Of a stretch of DNA of 64,000 nt, positions 34,578 to 46,496 are shown piece after piece. How positions within the stretch are numbered: position 1 is the first letter of the stretch; each line of letters opens with the position of its first letter. The translations under genes and the position numbers were made by a program. The DNA comes from Diplodia intermedia (lineage: Eukaryota; Ascomycota; Dothideomycetes; Botryosphaeriales; Botryosphaeriaceae), in assembly GCA_021495925.1 (NCBI GenBank), contig JAKEKT010000077.1, positions 1 to 64,000 of the forward strand, given 5' to 3'. The notes beneath the pieces are model-generated. The model did not search any database, was not told the DNA's origin, and saw nothing but the letters and a program-made list of their open reading frames with translations.

Positions 34578-36711
34578 CTACATCCCGAGCATAACGTCTT
34601 CTTCAGCAAGAGCCTCCTCGTCGACAGCCACGCCATCGCCACTGCCATCCTGGCCAACACCATCCTCAACACCATCATCATCATCAGCACCAGCGCCCTC
34701 CACAACATCATCCCCACCCTTCTTCGCCTCCCCCAGCCTCCCCCACTTCCCCCTCAACGCCGCAAACGCGCCCGTGCGATCCACATGCCCCGTCAGCGCC
34801 TGCTCGCTGCGCCAGAACCGCTTCATAACCCTCTTCACGCCATCCCTGCCGGTGACCTCGACCTCCCTCCCGCCAAACCTCTCATTGAACAGCGCATACA
34901 GCTCCCTCCGCCTCACCATCCCGCCTCGCCGCGCGAACGCCTCCGCCAGTTCCCGCAGGTACGCCGTCTCCTCCGCGACCCACTCGCGCTCCTTCATGTC
35001 GCCGCGGCTGCGCGGCGCGCCGTGCCGCAGCGCCAGCTGCGCCGCCCACCGGTTGAGCGTCGCCATGTGCGCGTCCGACGCCCAGTCGATGCCGTGCTTG
35101 AGCGCGCCGCGCGGCCGGTAGCGCTGCTCGAAGTACTGCGGGATGCCCGTGGCGGCGTCGTTCTTGTGGTAGCGGAATACGAGCTTGTGCGATTGGTCGA
35201 TGCCCGACGCGGTGAAGCGAGGCAGCGGACCTACCGTGCGGAAGCCGTTGGGTCCGGTTATGGGGGCGCCGCCGTCGACAACTCCCCCTCCTGGAGGGCT
35301 GGTCGCGGCGGACGCGGCGAGGGGGCTGGAGGATTGCGGGGTTGTTGTGGCGGTTGCGGTCGCGGCCTTGGACTGGGGCGTGTTGGAGCGCGATGGGTTG
35401 AGGCGGCGGCGGGCGCTGGACCGGGAGAAGGGGGCGTTCTTCATGTCGATGTCGACGTCCGCGTCGTAGTCGTCGGTGGCGATGGAGCTGTCGTCGTCGT
35501 CGCTCGACTCAGGGGAGGAGTAGGCGCCGTCAAGAGAAGCTATGTTAGCGGTTCGGCGGCGCTTGCGAGTGGATTCTGAGAGCTTACGGGCATCGGCGAC
35601 GTCGAAATCACCCGGGCTGGTGTTGATGAAGTTGGGAGAAGCGGTTGCGTTGAATCTGGTCGCCATGCTGCCTTGCGTCTCGATCGGCATCCAATGAATA
35701 TGGTCCTTGAGGTGGAGTTTAAACATGAAATGACAGCCCAGGTCCATTGTGCTGTTCGGGGTAGCCATGTCGCTGGTATTGTTCGCCGTGGAGCCGCCGT
35801 CGGCGCTCGATTCTGTAGGAAGGCTGGCAGAGGGCGTCTTAGGCCTGAAAACAAGCCTTGTTCTAAGAGGTTGCGTATAGGACCCGGTATAAGTCTGGCT
35901 GGCGACATGACTGGACGCCGCAGCGGCAGTAGGCTGATCGTGTTGCGTGAAGGTGTATCCTCCATGTCCTCCCTTAGCAGCGCCTGGATCCTCATCGTGG
36001 TCATCCTTGTGCACTGTGATATCCGGCTGATGGTGAATCATGACCCGCGCCATGATCAGCTGGCCGGTGAACATCTCTGCCTCAGTCCTGCGAAGAAGGT
36101 ACAGGCTCTCTGTCTTCACATCCTTCACTTGCGCCGGGCAGGGGTGCGCGGGCAGAAAGCCAACACGTTGGCAAGATGTGACGATCATGTCGAGGACGTG
36201 TTCCTCCTCTGCATTTGCGGGCTCGTTTGGCATGGGTACAACGCTGCCAGAAGAGCTGAGAATGTAAATGTGCTTGTAGAGTCCAACGAACATGGTTGTA
36301 CAGGCCGAGTCGCAGGGCCGAATCCTGCCGCTGCTGCCAGGAATGAAGAAAGAAAGGTCGCGGCTGGCATTTTGCGACGCGTGGTAGACCATTAGGGTGG
36401 TAAGTGTATCCGCATGCTGGCCGCCTTGGTAGACGATGGGGAGTTTACGGTCGGCGTCCCACATGGCGGAAACGGTGAAGCAACCGCGTTGGAGATCATC
36501 ACGAACACGAATGTATTGCTGCTCGAGCTCGTCCATGATGGCTTTGATCTTCGGGCCTTGCTCTACGATGCCAGTGTCATGGGTTTGACCGGGAAGGAGA
36601 TCACCACGGAGCACTGCGAGATTGGTTAGCTACATCATTTAGGATAGGGATCAAAAGGAACATACAATCCTGGAGATCCATGTCGAACATGCTCGCGGAG
36701 TGGGTCGACAT
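34578..36711 (-). CDS. Array gene 1: disordered protein with LNRW motif and Myb/SANT-like C-terminal domain
   Basis: Exon 1 (36711-36666, 15 codons plus 1 base) splices to 36613-34578, giving 693 residues if no other intron is used. An internal 48-bp segment (35587-35540) has a good donor, a CGCTAAC branch and an ATAG acceptor, and is in frame without a stop, so it may also be an intron. Residues 1-230 are a compact, cysteine-containing unknown region (DELEQQYIRVRDDLQRGCFT, FFIPGSSGRIRPCDSACTTM). A disordered middle with an acidic/Ser tract and a basic patch STRKRRR follows. LNRW lies at 535-538. The Myb-like region (about 560-625) reads WVAEETAYLREL, then LYALFNERFGGREVEV, then RSEQALTGHV. 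I infer a nuclear, possibly DNA-binding role from this resemblance only. No closer family is recognised. Confidence 0.75.
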
Positions 36712-38219
36712 GGTAGCAGTGGTGGTGACGCAGTGTCTGGCTGGAAGCAGGGAATTCGAATGCAGACGAGGGCGCCGCGTGGCGCAGCTGGCAAAATATG
36801 AGAGTTGTTGTGCGACAGCTGAGTATGGGACGGGCGAAGAGGAAGGGAGCGCGCGACTCTGGAGGTGGAGCGTCGGTGGTGAAGGAAGAAAGAGGGAGAA
36901 GCCAGTAGTTGTGTCGGCCTACACCCGCCCAACGGAGCTTGGGCCAACAGACCTGCACGCGACTGCGAAAGCCGCGGGGCAATTGGCGTCACCACTGGCT
37001 GTGAAAAAAAGGCACGGCAGGTAGAGCACTGGCCAATGCGTGTCCCTCACGGCAAGCTGATTGCTTCTCTGTCATGGATCACGCTTTCTGCGGAACTGAA
37101 GGCACAGAGAGCGCTACATTCGCACGACACGCTTCCTCTCACCCTTCTATCCAGCGTTTTGTGACTGTTGAAACCCCGCACAACTTTTCCATTGCTTACC
37201 GACCAGATATGTGCCTTTTTTCAGCTTCCTGCTCAAGCGTCAGCTTTCCGAGTGCTGGCTCTTCACTCCTCCGCCAACAGCGACGTCCTCTACCATATTT
37301 CAATTGACAGAGAATCTTCGAAACTCATTCGCATGGTCATCATACCTCGCGCCACCTGTATAGAAGCATATGGTTTCATTCAAGCGCGCATCTCAGCGTT
37401 GACTTCTGTAGTGACACTTCAACTTTTGTACTTGCTCACTACAAAAAGTCAAACAATTGACATTCCTTCCAATGTTCTGTCTGATCAAGACCTCGACACT
37501 GGTTTCTTGAAAGTCGGGTCTTCTATAACAACGCATCAAGAAATTGAAGTGCGAGGCATTGTGTAATGAAAGACTGCTCATTGGACCCCACGAGACCTTA
37601 TCGTGGTCCGCTCGACTCTAGAGTAGAAGAAGTGCACTACATTTTATTTCGTCGCCTCGTCCATCAGCGCCTTGTTCTGTGTAATCTGGCGGTCCTCAAT
37701 TACGCCCTTTGAGATCCACGCCCTGTGGGCGCCGAATATGGGTAGCCTGCTTCGATGGCGTAGGTAATGGAGAGGGTTGGCGCTTCATCCGATTTTCAAG
37801 AAACAATTTTACGTTGAAGCTTTTCCGTGCGAGCTTTTTTGCCTGCGGTAGCAGTCCATTATTTGCGAACGGTCACTAAACTTCAGAGTTTGAAGGTTCA
37901 CAGTTCTCTCAAAACAAGCAAAGAGATAGGAAGTGTTCTAAGTTCATCATATTTTGTCAACGCTCTGGAACGCCGTGGCGCAGATCTATGTTTTGCTGTA
38001 GCTCTCTCAAAATTCTCTTCCATATCTCTTCGCCTGGTTTTCTGCAAAGATGGCAGAAGTCTGAAGAAAAGAAGGAGAAAAAGCCAAACGCCAGCTCGTC
38101 CAGAAAAGTTATGTGACTGCGCTCCGAAGCCATGACTGCCACTATGTGCTGAAGGGGAAAAAGGAAAGCTGTGCCAGGTAAATGCTATCGTCCACCATTA
38201 CCATCTGAACACTCCATGC
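36712..38219. other. Spacer between array genes
   Basis: A 1.5-kb gap with the promoter of array gene 1 at its left end. A plus-strand frame at 37168-37566 (132 codons) and another at 37827-38135 lack any conserved feature. Nothing supported. Confidence 0.35.
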
Positions 38220-41200
38220 TCAGTCCATCCCGAATTCGGTGCCATGATCGGCAGCCAGTTGCGCCTCACGATCCTCTCTCAACTGCGCCATCATCGCAAG
38301 TATTTCAGGGAATTCCCTACGCCTAAGCGTAATCCACGCCTCGTCGTCGAGCGTGATCAGGCCGATGCGCCTACCGGCCCAGAGGCTGTTGTACCGCTCC
38401 GTCACCTCCTGTGCGTTGTGAAGGCCCTGGTTCATCAGATCCGCGACCCCTTGCTCTTCGCCCCACGTCCAGACGTTGTGGACATCCCTGGTATGTGCTG
38501 CTGCGAGGCGGTTGCGTTCGCGTTCGAAGTTTACGAAATTTGTTGGCGTAAGAAGGAGCTCATTGCCATCCTCATCATCAACTGCGAGAGCATCGTCTCT
38601 CTGCCGCTCCTTGCCTTTGTTAAGCTTGCGCGTCTTCGGTTCCTGTGTAAGTTCTTCGCTGGGGAGCCCGTCCTCCTCCGTGTCCGGCTCCTGCTTGATG
38701 CCGGGCTCCTTCTTAATGAAGTACTTTTGGATCTTGATAAGGATCTTCGGTTCTTCTTTTTTCTTTCCCGGCTTCTCCGTAAGTTCTTTCTGCGTCGACT
38801 GCTGATAATCCCCGAATTTCATAACCCTCCAGTTCCTCTTGCCCATGATGGCCCTAGCCGGACCCGGCTGGACAGCTGCGTCGCGAGGTCCGCTACTCTG
38901 TACCTTTGAGAGAAAGTCAGCTGAAAGCCCGCCATCGTTGCCGCCAATTCACCTCGTCGTCTTCAACACCAACAGGGGCTTCCTCGTCGCCAACGTCCAT
39001 ATTGTACACGCGTGAATTTCTTATGGAACAGTTCTGCTCACCGTACTCGTATGCGCTGCCGGGGCGCGGGTCGATGGTGTCCCCATCGCGGGACCAGTGC
39101 TCGTCGGCTGCGGCACTCTCGTCGCCGCCGTAGCTGTCCTCGTCGTCTTTGATGCCGATGAGGCTGCCGGGCCCGCCAATGCCTGCTTCTTCGTGGCCGA
39201 TGTCGGTGTCGTCGGGCTCGATGCTGCGTGACTCCTCTTCGTCTTCGATGGCGATAGGGTTGCCAATCTCGCCTTCAACTCCTGCGCCCTTCGCTCGATC
39301 CAAGACGGTGACGAGGCAGTGGTCGCTGGCGCCCTCGATGACCTTGATTGTAGAGTTGTAGGGCTCGCCTGCGATGCCGATGTCTGCAACTGCCGAGTCC
39401 TCTGCTCGATCCGGGATGGCGTCGGCGCTGTTGATGATGGAGTTTGCAAACTCGCCAACGACTGCCTGGTGATCGCCGATCCTAGTGTCTGTGTGCTCGG
39501 TGCCGCTTGTGTCATGGTCGTCGACAGTGCTGGTGGTGCGATGAGGCTCTCTTGCAATTGCTGGGTCCACGGCTCGATCCACGACGGTGTCGATTCCGTA
39601 CTGCTGGCTGGCGTACTCAACACCGCCCTTGATGATGGGGTTATCGGGCTTATCACTGCCTGTCTGCTCGCCGGGGAGGGGGTTGCCAAAGCCGTCTGCG
39701 TGGCCTGCGTCTGCCGCGTTCTCGATGGTGTTACTGGACTTGTTAACGGTTGCGCCCTTCGCGTTGTCGGCGGTGTCACTGGGCTTATTAACGGTTGCGC
39801 CCTCTGCGTTGTCGACGGTGTCACTGGGCTTGTTAATTGTTGCGCCCTCCGCGTGCTCGACGATGATGTCACTGTTCTCGCCATCGGCGGCGCCCTCCGC
39901 GTAGTTGATGGTGGCGCTGTTGGGTTGCTCGCCGCTGCCGTCGCCGGTGCCCGGCTCCGGTTTACCTGTGATGCCCGAATCCTCAAGGGCGGCGCCCGAG
40001 GCCGTGTCCACGCCAGGTCTGGTCGCGACAGCGGAACCGTGCGGCTCGCCGGGCGAGGGCGTGGTGAAGACCGCCGGTGACGGTGTCGTGGTGGTTGTGG
40101 CGTCATGTTCGCCGCTGTGACCTTCTGTGACCTTGTAAGCGTCTTTTTCGGTGGTTATATGAGCGCTCTAGTGCAGACGTACGGAGGACGACGAGTTGTT
40201 GGCCACCGCGGCGGTGCGCGAGCCGCTGGTTTCGGTCGAAGAGGGCCTTGCTAGGGTGCGAGCAGGTCTCTCGCGGGCGGCGGCCGGGTGTGCGCGCTCT
40301 TCGTCGGTGACGGGTGATCTAGAGCGCATGGCGGTGGCGTCATGTGCACCCGGGCGATCATCATAGGCCGGAGCCTCACTTCGACTTGTAGAAGGGCATG
40401 GGGCCGGGTTAGATGGCTCGGCCTGTGACTGTAAGACCTGTGTGGCAGGCGCGGTCTCGGTCAGCGGGTCTTTCTTGTTGTCCTCGTGAGCTGAGTTGAC
40501 CGAGTCATTGAGCTCGAGATCTGTGATGGGCATGGGATCGGAGGGTTGAGACTTCTGGTCACCGCTGGAAACCATGGGAAGGCTCTCAGGCTGCTCCACA
40601 GAGTGTTTGGCCTTGGAGGCATTGTCGGAGGCGGATCTGGCAGCTTCTTGCAGCCCGAGGTCCTTCATCGACACCAGCCTACGTCGTGGTTTGGGAGGAG
40701 GAGCGCCTTCCTCCGATGAGCTCGAGCTCTCACGCATCTGGCGCAATGCCTTCAGCTCCTTCATTGACACAAGCCTGCGATGCTGCTTGGGAGGAGGAGG
40801 AGTGACTTCGTCCGACGAGCTTGACGTCTCACGCGTACGGCGACGCTTCGACTGGGACGCAGGCATGGTAAGATGTGTCGATGACCGAAGCTTCCTGGGC
40901 GAAGATCGAGTCTTCTCCACTCCAGACCTGTCTCCATCACTGATATGAGCGAAAGAAACCTTGCGCTTGGATGGAGCAGGGCTGGTCCTCGCCTGGACGC
41001 ACGTGGTGACATTTGCACGAGGTCGCGCCGGTCCGCACGTGGCATTCCTTGCACTCGGAATGGCAACTTTGGTGTCGCCCTCGTAGCTGGAGTCCTCATC
41101 GCTGGCCTCCTCATCGCCGGTGTCCTCATTGCCAGTGTCCTCATCGCCAGTGTCCTCATCGCCGATCGAAGCCGAAGACATTGCAGGCGTGGGCTTCGTA

Positions 41201-42916
41201 GCACTCCGGATTGCAGCTTGCGCGTGGGCTTTGATGCGAGTCTGGGGCAACGGACCAGGCGAGACATCCTTCCGCTTCCTCTTCGTTTGTATCCCCGCAG
41301 GCTGACGGTCCTCAACCTCAGACTTGTCATGCTCTTCCTGAGCATCGTCATTGAGAATTGCATCCTCATCCTTCGTCCCTGCGTCAAACATGAACTTCTT
41401 CGTCGCCCGGGTCAGCCTCATCTCCATCGCGTTACCAACACTCTTCGTCCTCGGCCTCATCGCATGCTTTGGCTTGTCCGCAACAGTACTCTGCGATCTT
41501 GGCTTGATCCCGCGCTTCGGCTCGTCAGCACTGGTCATCGCTTCGGCATCCGTTCTCTTGCCCTTCGATGCCGTCGCCTCAACTTTCTCGCACTTCTCCT
41601 TCTTCTCCTTCTCACGCTTCTCCTTCTCACGCTTCTCCTTCTCACGCCTCTCATCCCCCTCAACCCTCTCCCTCCTCCTCCTCTCCGCCTCCTCAGCATT
41701 CCTCCTCTTCGTCTCCGCCCCTTTCCTCGCCCTCGCCCTATACCCCTCCCTCCTCTTCGCCTCCTCCCCGCCCTCCCCCCTCACCCCCCGTCCAAAAAAC
41801 CTCTCCGCCGCCCGCCCCCACCTCTCCCCCCACGCCTCCACCACATCCTCCTCCACATGCCTCGCATCCCTCTCATCCCTCCCCGTCTCAGGGTCCCGCC
41901 ACGCCGACTCCTCGCGCACCCTCACCTCAAACGCGTCGCCGCGCACCACCGCGTCCTTGATGCCCTTCACCAGCGCCGGGATGTCGGCGTACTGCACGGC
42001 GTCGGGTTTGCTGCGCGCGTTCGTCGTCGTCGTCGGCCAGCGCGGGTGCCGCGCGAGCGCGCGGTCGAGGATGTCGTTTTGGACGTCGGCGAGGGCGGGG
42101 GTCGTGGGGGGGTGGATGGCGCGGGTGGTGGGGCGCGGGTGGAATGTGCGGCCGTCGGCGAGGGTGCCCGGGGTGGCGCGGGTGGCGGTGGTGGGGTATG
42201 CGATGGGCGGCGCGCTCGCGGAGCCGCGGATGGGTGGGTAGGGCGGGAGGGTGCTGGTGGCGGCGGGCTGGTGGGCTGGGGAGGGAGGCGGGGTCGGGCG
42301 GAGGGCTGAGATGGCGGAGGAGCTGAGGGAGGTTAGGGAGGAGGTGGAGGAGTCGTCGTCGCTGTCGGGGATGGTGGTCGTCGATAGGGTTCCGCTTGCG
42401 GCGCTCTTGGTGGTGGTGGGCTTGGTGGACTGCTTTTGCAGACGGGCGCTCTTCCGAGTCGGGACTGTGGTGCTGGGGGGCTGGATGGCGGGCGGAATGG
42501 TGGTGGATGGAGCTTTGGGGGTCTTTCTGCTCTTCGGCTGCTTCTTCTGAACCTTCTTGTTCGCCTTGGCCGCCATCGGGTTCATCGCCCTGAGATCGGC
42601 GTCCAACTCGCGGTCCTTTGCGGTCTTAGCCTTGGGCGCAATGGTTGCGTCGAAGACACCAGGGTTGCCCTCCTTCTCGTATTCCCACTCATTCTTGAGG
42701 TTCTCGAAAAGGGTTTCGATGGACTGTTCGTTGCCATGGGGCATGGCTGCAGGGAGCTTTGGCTCGGTCTGGCGTAGAAGGGAATCGATGAGACCTACAT
42801 GATGTTAGCTAGTTTCCTTGAAATTCGTTCGCGATGTACCTACGAGGATTATTGCCGTGGACTTGTCTGAGTAGCTGGACTGAGACGTCCGTCTCTTCAG
42901 GATCGTACTCTGACAT
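38220..42916 (-). CDS. Array gene 2: very long low-complexity protein, 1515 residues, four exons
   Basis: Exons 42916-42844, 42794-40183, 40131-38953 and 38903-38220 join in phase (introns 49, 51 and 49 bp). The start MSEYDPEETDVSVQLLRQVH is helical. The body is disordered: Lys/Arg/Glu repeats (about residues 350-400), acidic GDEDTG repeats, and a duplicated unit containing RRLVSMKELK and RRLVSMKDLG. Exon 3 is acidic with degenerate NKPSDT-type repeats. Exon 4 ends in a structured part: two SUMO-consensus sites (IKKE and IKQE, the latter before an acidic patch) and WTWGEEQGVADLM...YNSLW, which loosely resembles the array's Myb-like helices. A conventional stop at 40168 would split it in two; a GTACGT donor just before that stop and in-phase acceptors argue for one gene. 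Exon 3 also has a second open frame (39021-40106), so the reading is not certain. Confidence 0.6.
41093..41167. repeat. 15-bp minisatellite, five units, inside array gene 2
   Basis: Five tandem units of TCCTCATCGCCAGTG (with 1-3 changes each) on the plus strand encode the acidic GDEDT-type repeat on the minus strand. The unit length is a multiple of three, so copy-number change keeps the frame. Confidence 0.85.
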
Positions 42917-43877
42917 GATGGTCGTACGTGTCTTTACGGGAGTTGTCGGCCAACTTGGGTACAGTTTCAAAGTCGAGCTTCCCAGGTTCGAGGAAGGTGA
43001 CGGGGGATGATGAAGAAACATGGAGCTTGGTAGGTGGACGAAGTCTTATGGGTAGCCCACAGAGTGACTGCCCTCATCGCCATCCGTGGACAACGGATGT
43101 GTTTTGACCACCATTGTTCAGAAGATACGTGAATGGGGAGAAAACCCCCGTTGACCGACTGAACTTTAATTTCCCCCTCTCGAACCTTTTCACTCCATCC
43201 AAATACCGTGGCTTAATCCACAGAGAGAGAAACACTCACCTACAAACTTAACACCATCCACGCGATCCCCTTTCGCAACGCGAAATGTTTTGAAAATGGT
43301 ACGGCGGAGTCATCTTTTGTAGGCGCCTTCGTAGGATGTGATAATATCATTCTATGTTATAGCAGGGGGAATAACAACAGTGGTCTGATGCAGAAGGCAT
43401 TTTCCTTTCACACAGAGGAGCACCTAACCGTCGAAAAAGTTGCAAAATGGTCAAAATTGAATTCAAGTAATTCATTGTTTGCCGGTAGAAAACCTGACGG
43501 CCAGCATCCATCTCAAAAGAGAGGCTACTGCAAATCCTTGATGGTTTTAAGGGCTCGTCAGATGTAGAAGTGGATCGATGCCACCCTACTCCATTACGTC
43601 GCCATAAACCTGATAAGACCAGAAAGGAAAAGAAGAGCAAATGTCAATCTATACCTGATATGGCAGAGCAGGGAGCCGGAAAGTACGACCCAAAGTTAAA
43701 CAAGACTCCAAGCCAGCACGGTTTCCCACGTACCTCCTGGTGACCCATCCTTCCTTTTTGTCAATCTGTGATGAAACTCCCTTCTTGTGACCTTTCTCTC
43801 TCTGTCCGCTCCAGTCTCGTCAGAACCGTCATGGTAAGCCGATCGTCCTCAAGTCCAGCACATTGAACTCAAGCTCC
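42917..43877. other. Spacer between array genes
   Basis: Upstream region of array gene 2. No gene recognised; a minus frame at 43347-43640 lacks support. Confidence 0.4.
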
Positions 43878-46496
43878 TCACGGCTCCTCATCATCCTCCC
43901 CTTCCTCCGCATCCGCGTCCGCACCATCACCACCCCCATCCCCATCCCCCCTCCCCTTCCTCGACCCCTTAGTCGACGGGAACCCCAACTCCCTCAAAAT
44001 CCCCCTCCTCTCCAAAACACTATCAACACCGGGCCCCTCCCTCCTCGGCCTGGGCGCCTCGACCTCCTCCCTCACGCCACCAAACGCCAGCCTCACGACC
44101 CTCCCCTCAAACCGCCCATTCAGCGCCATCGCCATATCCCCCGCCAGCGCCCTCCGCGGCGGCAGCACGCTGCCCGCCTCGCGCGCCCACTCGCCCATCC
44201 ACCGCGCCGCCTCCGCCCGCAGGAACGCCACCTCCTCGTCCGCGTACCGGCGCCCGCGCATGTCGTCCACCCGCGCCCGCGCGCACCCCCACCGCGCCAG
44301 CTTCTGCGCCACCCACTTGTTGACGTCGCGCACGTCGGCGCTGCACGCGAAGTCGACCGGGGCGGCGCGCCGCGCCGCACCGCCGCGGCGGGTGTACGTT
44401 TCGCGCAGGATGATGCCGCCGGGCGGGTCGGTGGTGTCGTTGACGTAGTACAGCTGGGGGTGAGGGGGCTGGGGCGGTTGCTGGTTCCCGTGGTCGCTGG
44501 TGGAAGGGGCTGCGGTTGTCGTGTAGTGCGGGACTGCGTGTAGCAGTACGGTGTGGTTCTTGCTGCCGACGACCCAGCCGGTGTCGGTGCGGCGCCGTAC
44601 GGCGTCGGCCGCGGGAGGGGATGGATAGTGGCCCGCGCGCCGCAGCGAGAGGAGGTCGGCGTGGGCGGATTGGATGTGCGCGGGGATGGGGCCGGTGGCG
44701 ATTTTGGAGCCGCGGGAGCGGGCTTGGGGGCGTCCGTTGGTGTTCTGAGGAGGAGGAGGAGGGGGAGGTGGAGGCGGAGCGGTGGGTTCGGCGTCCCGGG
44801 CCGCTTGGGGGCTGTCGTTGTCGCTGTTGGTGGTGGACAGGGCTTTGTTGCGGTTGCGATGGGGGCGGGCTGCTGGCGTGGCAGTGGCAGAGGGGCCATC
44901 GGTGGGGTCGTCCTGCGCTTCAGGTTCGATCTGGGGCTGGGTGCTGCTGTTGTTGGTGACGGGCTTGGTGTTAACGGCTTGAAGTGGGTCGTCGGAGAGC
45001 TGGTCATCGCTGCACTGGATGGCGGACTCGGTATCGATGGACATGGTGTCGATTACTTCAGTCAAGGCAGAGGAAATCTCGGGCTGGGTTTCCTCGGGCT
45101 TATTGGCAGTCTCCAAGTTGTATGCTTCAGTCGAGACACTGCGCTCCTCGGGCTTGTTCAGCTGCTTGGCGACTTCGCCCCTTCGAAGGGGAGTAGTAAG
45201 CTCCAGCCATCTGTTGTTTTGACTATCGGGCGTGGAAGCAGCAATTAGATTAGAGGTATCAGGAAGCTGGCTGCACTCCGCGTCCTCAGACTGCGCAGGG
45301 GTGCGTTCCCAAAAGGCCTTTCTGAGTGCATGGTTGGCCTGGTAATCCTCAAGAATTTCTGAAAAGCGAGCACGCTTCTGATTCTTGTAGAAAGAGAGGG
45401 GGTCACGACCATCCATCTTGTGCTTGATACCAGGTGCGACCGTTGCACCGATGTGCTGTTGGGCCTGAAGCTGATATTGGTCAGTGGTAGTCAATTGGGT
45501 ATCTGACGCAGCTTGAGGGGACGCGGTGAGCTCGCTCTGCTTCTTATCTTCCGCACATTGCTGCTGTACCGGGGGTTGACTATTCACTGTCGCCTCAGTT
45601 GCACTAGACCTCGAAAGGGCGATTAAAGTGGCAGCAGCCTCTTCGTCTGTCATGGGCGGCTCGCCCTGCTGCTGGGTTGAGCTCACAACTTCAGAGTTTG
45701 CAGACGCTTTGTGCATGACCGTCGGCGCCGCAGCGGCAGTCTCAGCATATGTACTGACAGTCTGGGGCTGCTGCTGTTGCTGAACGGGTTCGCCGGACCT
45801 AGACATGGACATCAAAATTGTGGCAGCCTCCAAGTCTGCTGCGGTGAGCTGCTCCATCGACGCGCCACTGCCGGTAGCTTGCAGGTCGTTCGCGGGCAAC
45901 ACGGTTGATGAAGCGGCGGTCAATTTGTTGACACCCTGCTGCGGCTCGGAGGGAAGCTCTGCATGATCGGTCTGGCGCCCAGCGCAGGTTTGCAGGCAGT
46001 TGGTTGGACGGGAAACTGGGCCAGTAGATGCAGAATGTCTGGCGGTATCCACAGGCTGCCCGGTGCTTATCATTGTAGCATCCTTGTCTTCCTTGCCATT
46101 CGTCTTACTCGGGGCATTGTCATTGCGCTGTGGAACAGGAAGCTCTTCACGTTCGCTATCGGTGACCGGCACATCGGTCATGTGTACGTCTTCGCTGTGC
46201 GACTCTTCCGTAGCACGGTATCCGTCGGGCGTCTGCGTATGGACTGGCGGGGGTCCTCGCTGCTTGAAGGGCTCCGGACTAATGCTGCTGTGCTCAATTT
46301 CCATGTTCGAGTGGTTCTGGGTTTGCAGTGGCGAATACGAGTTGTTTGCTGCGATCCGGGCAGCAGAAGGTTGAGCGGCGACTGGAGCTGCGGGCATCAG
46401 CGTCAGGTCACGACGATGGATGGAGTGAAAGAACTTACTGGGCGGTGTGGGGGCGCCTCCAGGGGCGGGAGAGTTGCCGCTGGAGTTTTCCGACAT
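43878..46496 (-). CDS. Array gene 3: Gln/Pro-rich disordered protein with diverged Myb-like C-terminus, 855 residues
   Basis: Exon 1 (46496-46439, 19 codons plus 1 base) splices to 46387-43878. The 51-bp intron is a multiple of three and stop-free, so retention would add 17 residues. A probable 5'UTR intron lies at 46579-46520. The first half is disordered; the motif LEAATILMSMSRS (about 205-217) recurs as EEAAATLIALSRS (about 268-280), with glutamine runs between, suggesting a duplicated short helix. A polyproline run precedes the C-terminal module. There, RETYTRRGG and DFACSADVRDVNKWVAQKLA (NKW at 709-711) correspond to the LNRW region, then YADEEVAFLRAE, LNGRFEGRVV and a basic/Pro stretch correspond to the Myb-like helices. 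The end is Gly/Asp/Glu-rich. The upstream in-frame ATG at 46793 is rejected as a start because it bypasses the UTR intron. Function unknown. Confidence 0.72.
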   Translation of the reverse strand: MSENSSGNSPAPGGAPTPPSKFFHSIHRRDLTLMPAAPVAAQPSAARIAANNSYSPLQTQNHSNMEIEHSSISPEPFKQRGPPPVHTQTPDGYRATEESHSEDVHMTDVPVTDSEREELPVPQRNDNAPSKTNGKEDKDATMISTGQPVDTARHSASTGPVSRPTNCLQTCAGRQTDHAELPSEPQQGVNKLTAASSTVLPANDLQATGSGASMEQLTAADLEAATILMSMSRSGEPVQQQQQPQTVSTYAETAAAAPTVMHKASANSEVVSSTQQQGEPPMTDEEAAATLIALSRSSATEATVNSQPPVQQQCAEDKKQSELTASPQAASDTQLTTTDQYQLQAQQHIGATVAPGIKHKMDGRDPLSFYKNQKRARFSEILEDYQANHALRKAFWERTPAQSEDAECSQLPDTSNLIAASTPDSQNNRWLELTTPLRRGEVAKQLNKPEERSVSTEAYNLETANKPEETQPEISSALTEVIDTMSIDTESAIQCSDDQLSDDPLQAVNTKPVTNNSSTQPQIEPEAQDDPTDGPSATATPAARPHRNRNKALSTTNSDNDSPQAARDAEPTAPPPPPPPPPPQNTNGRPQARSRGSKIATGPIPAHIQSAHADLLSLRRAGHYPSPPAADAVRRRTDTGWVVGSKNHTVLLHAVPHYTTTAAPSTSDHGNQQPPQPPHPQLYYVNDTTDPPGGIILRETYTRRGGAARRAAPVDFACSADVRDVNKWVAQKLARWGCARARVDDMRGRRYADEEVAFLRAEAARWMGEWAREAGSVLPPRRALAGDMAMALNGRFEGRVVRLAFGGVREEVEAPRPRREGPGVDSVLERRGILRELGFPSTKGSRKGRGDGDGGGDGADADAEEGEDDEEP

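Noticed and set aside
39021..40106. Second minus-strand frame with SPSWIE-type repeats
   Set aside because: It stays open and looks repetitive, but it does not join in phase to the final exon of array gene 2, whereas the other frame does. Kept only as an alternative in the findings.
41093..41167. Regular repeats considered as a CRISPR array
   Set aside because: Tandem 15-bp units without spacers inside a fungal coding frame; a minisatellite.
40945..42309. 454-codon plus-strand frame
   Set aside because: Shadow of the repetitive exon 2 of array gene 2; Leu/Pro/Arg repeats reflect the opposite-strand Lys/Glu repeats.
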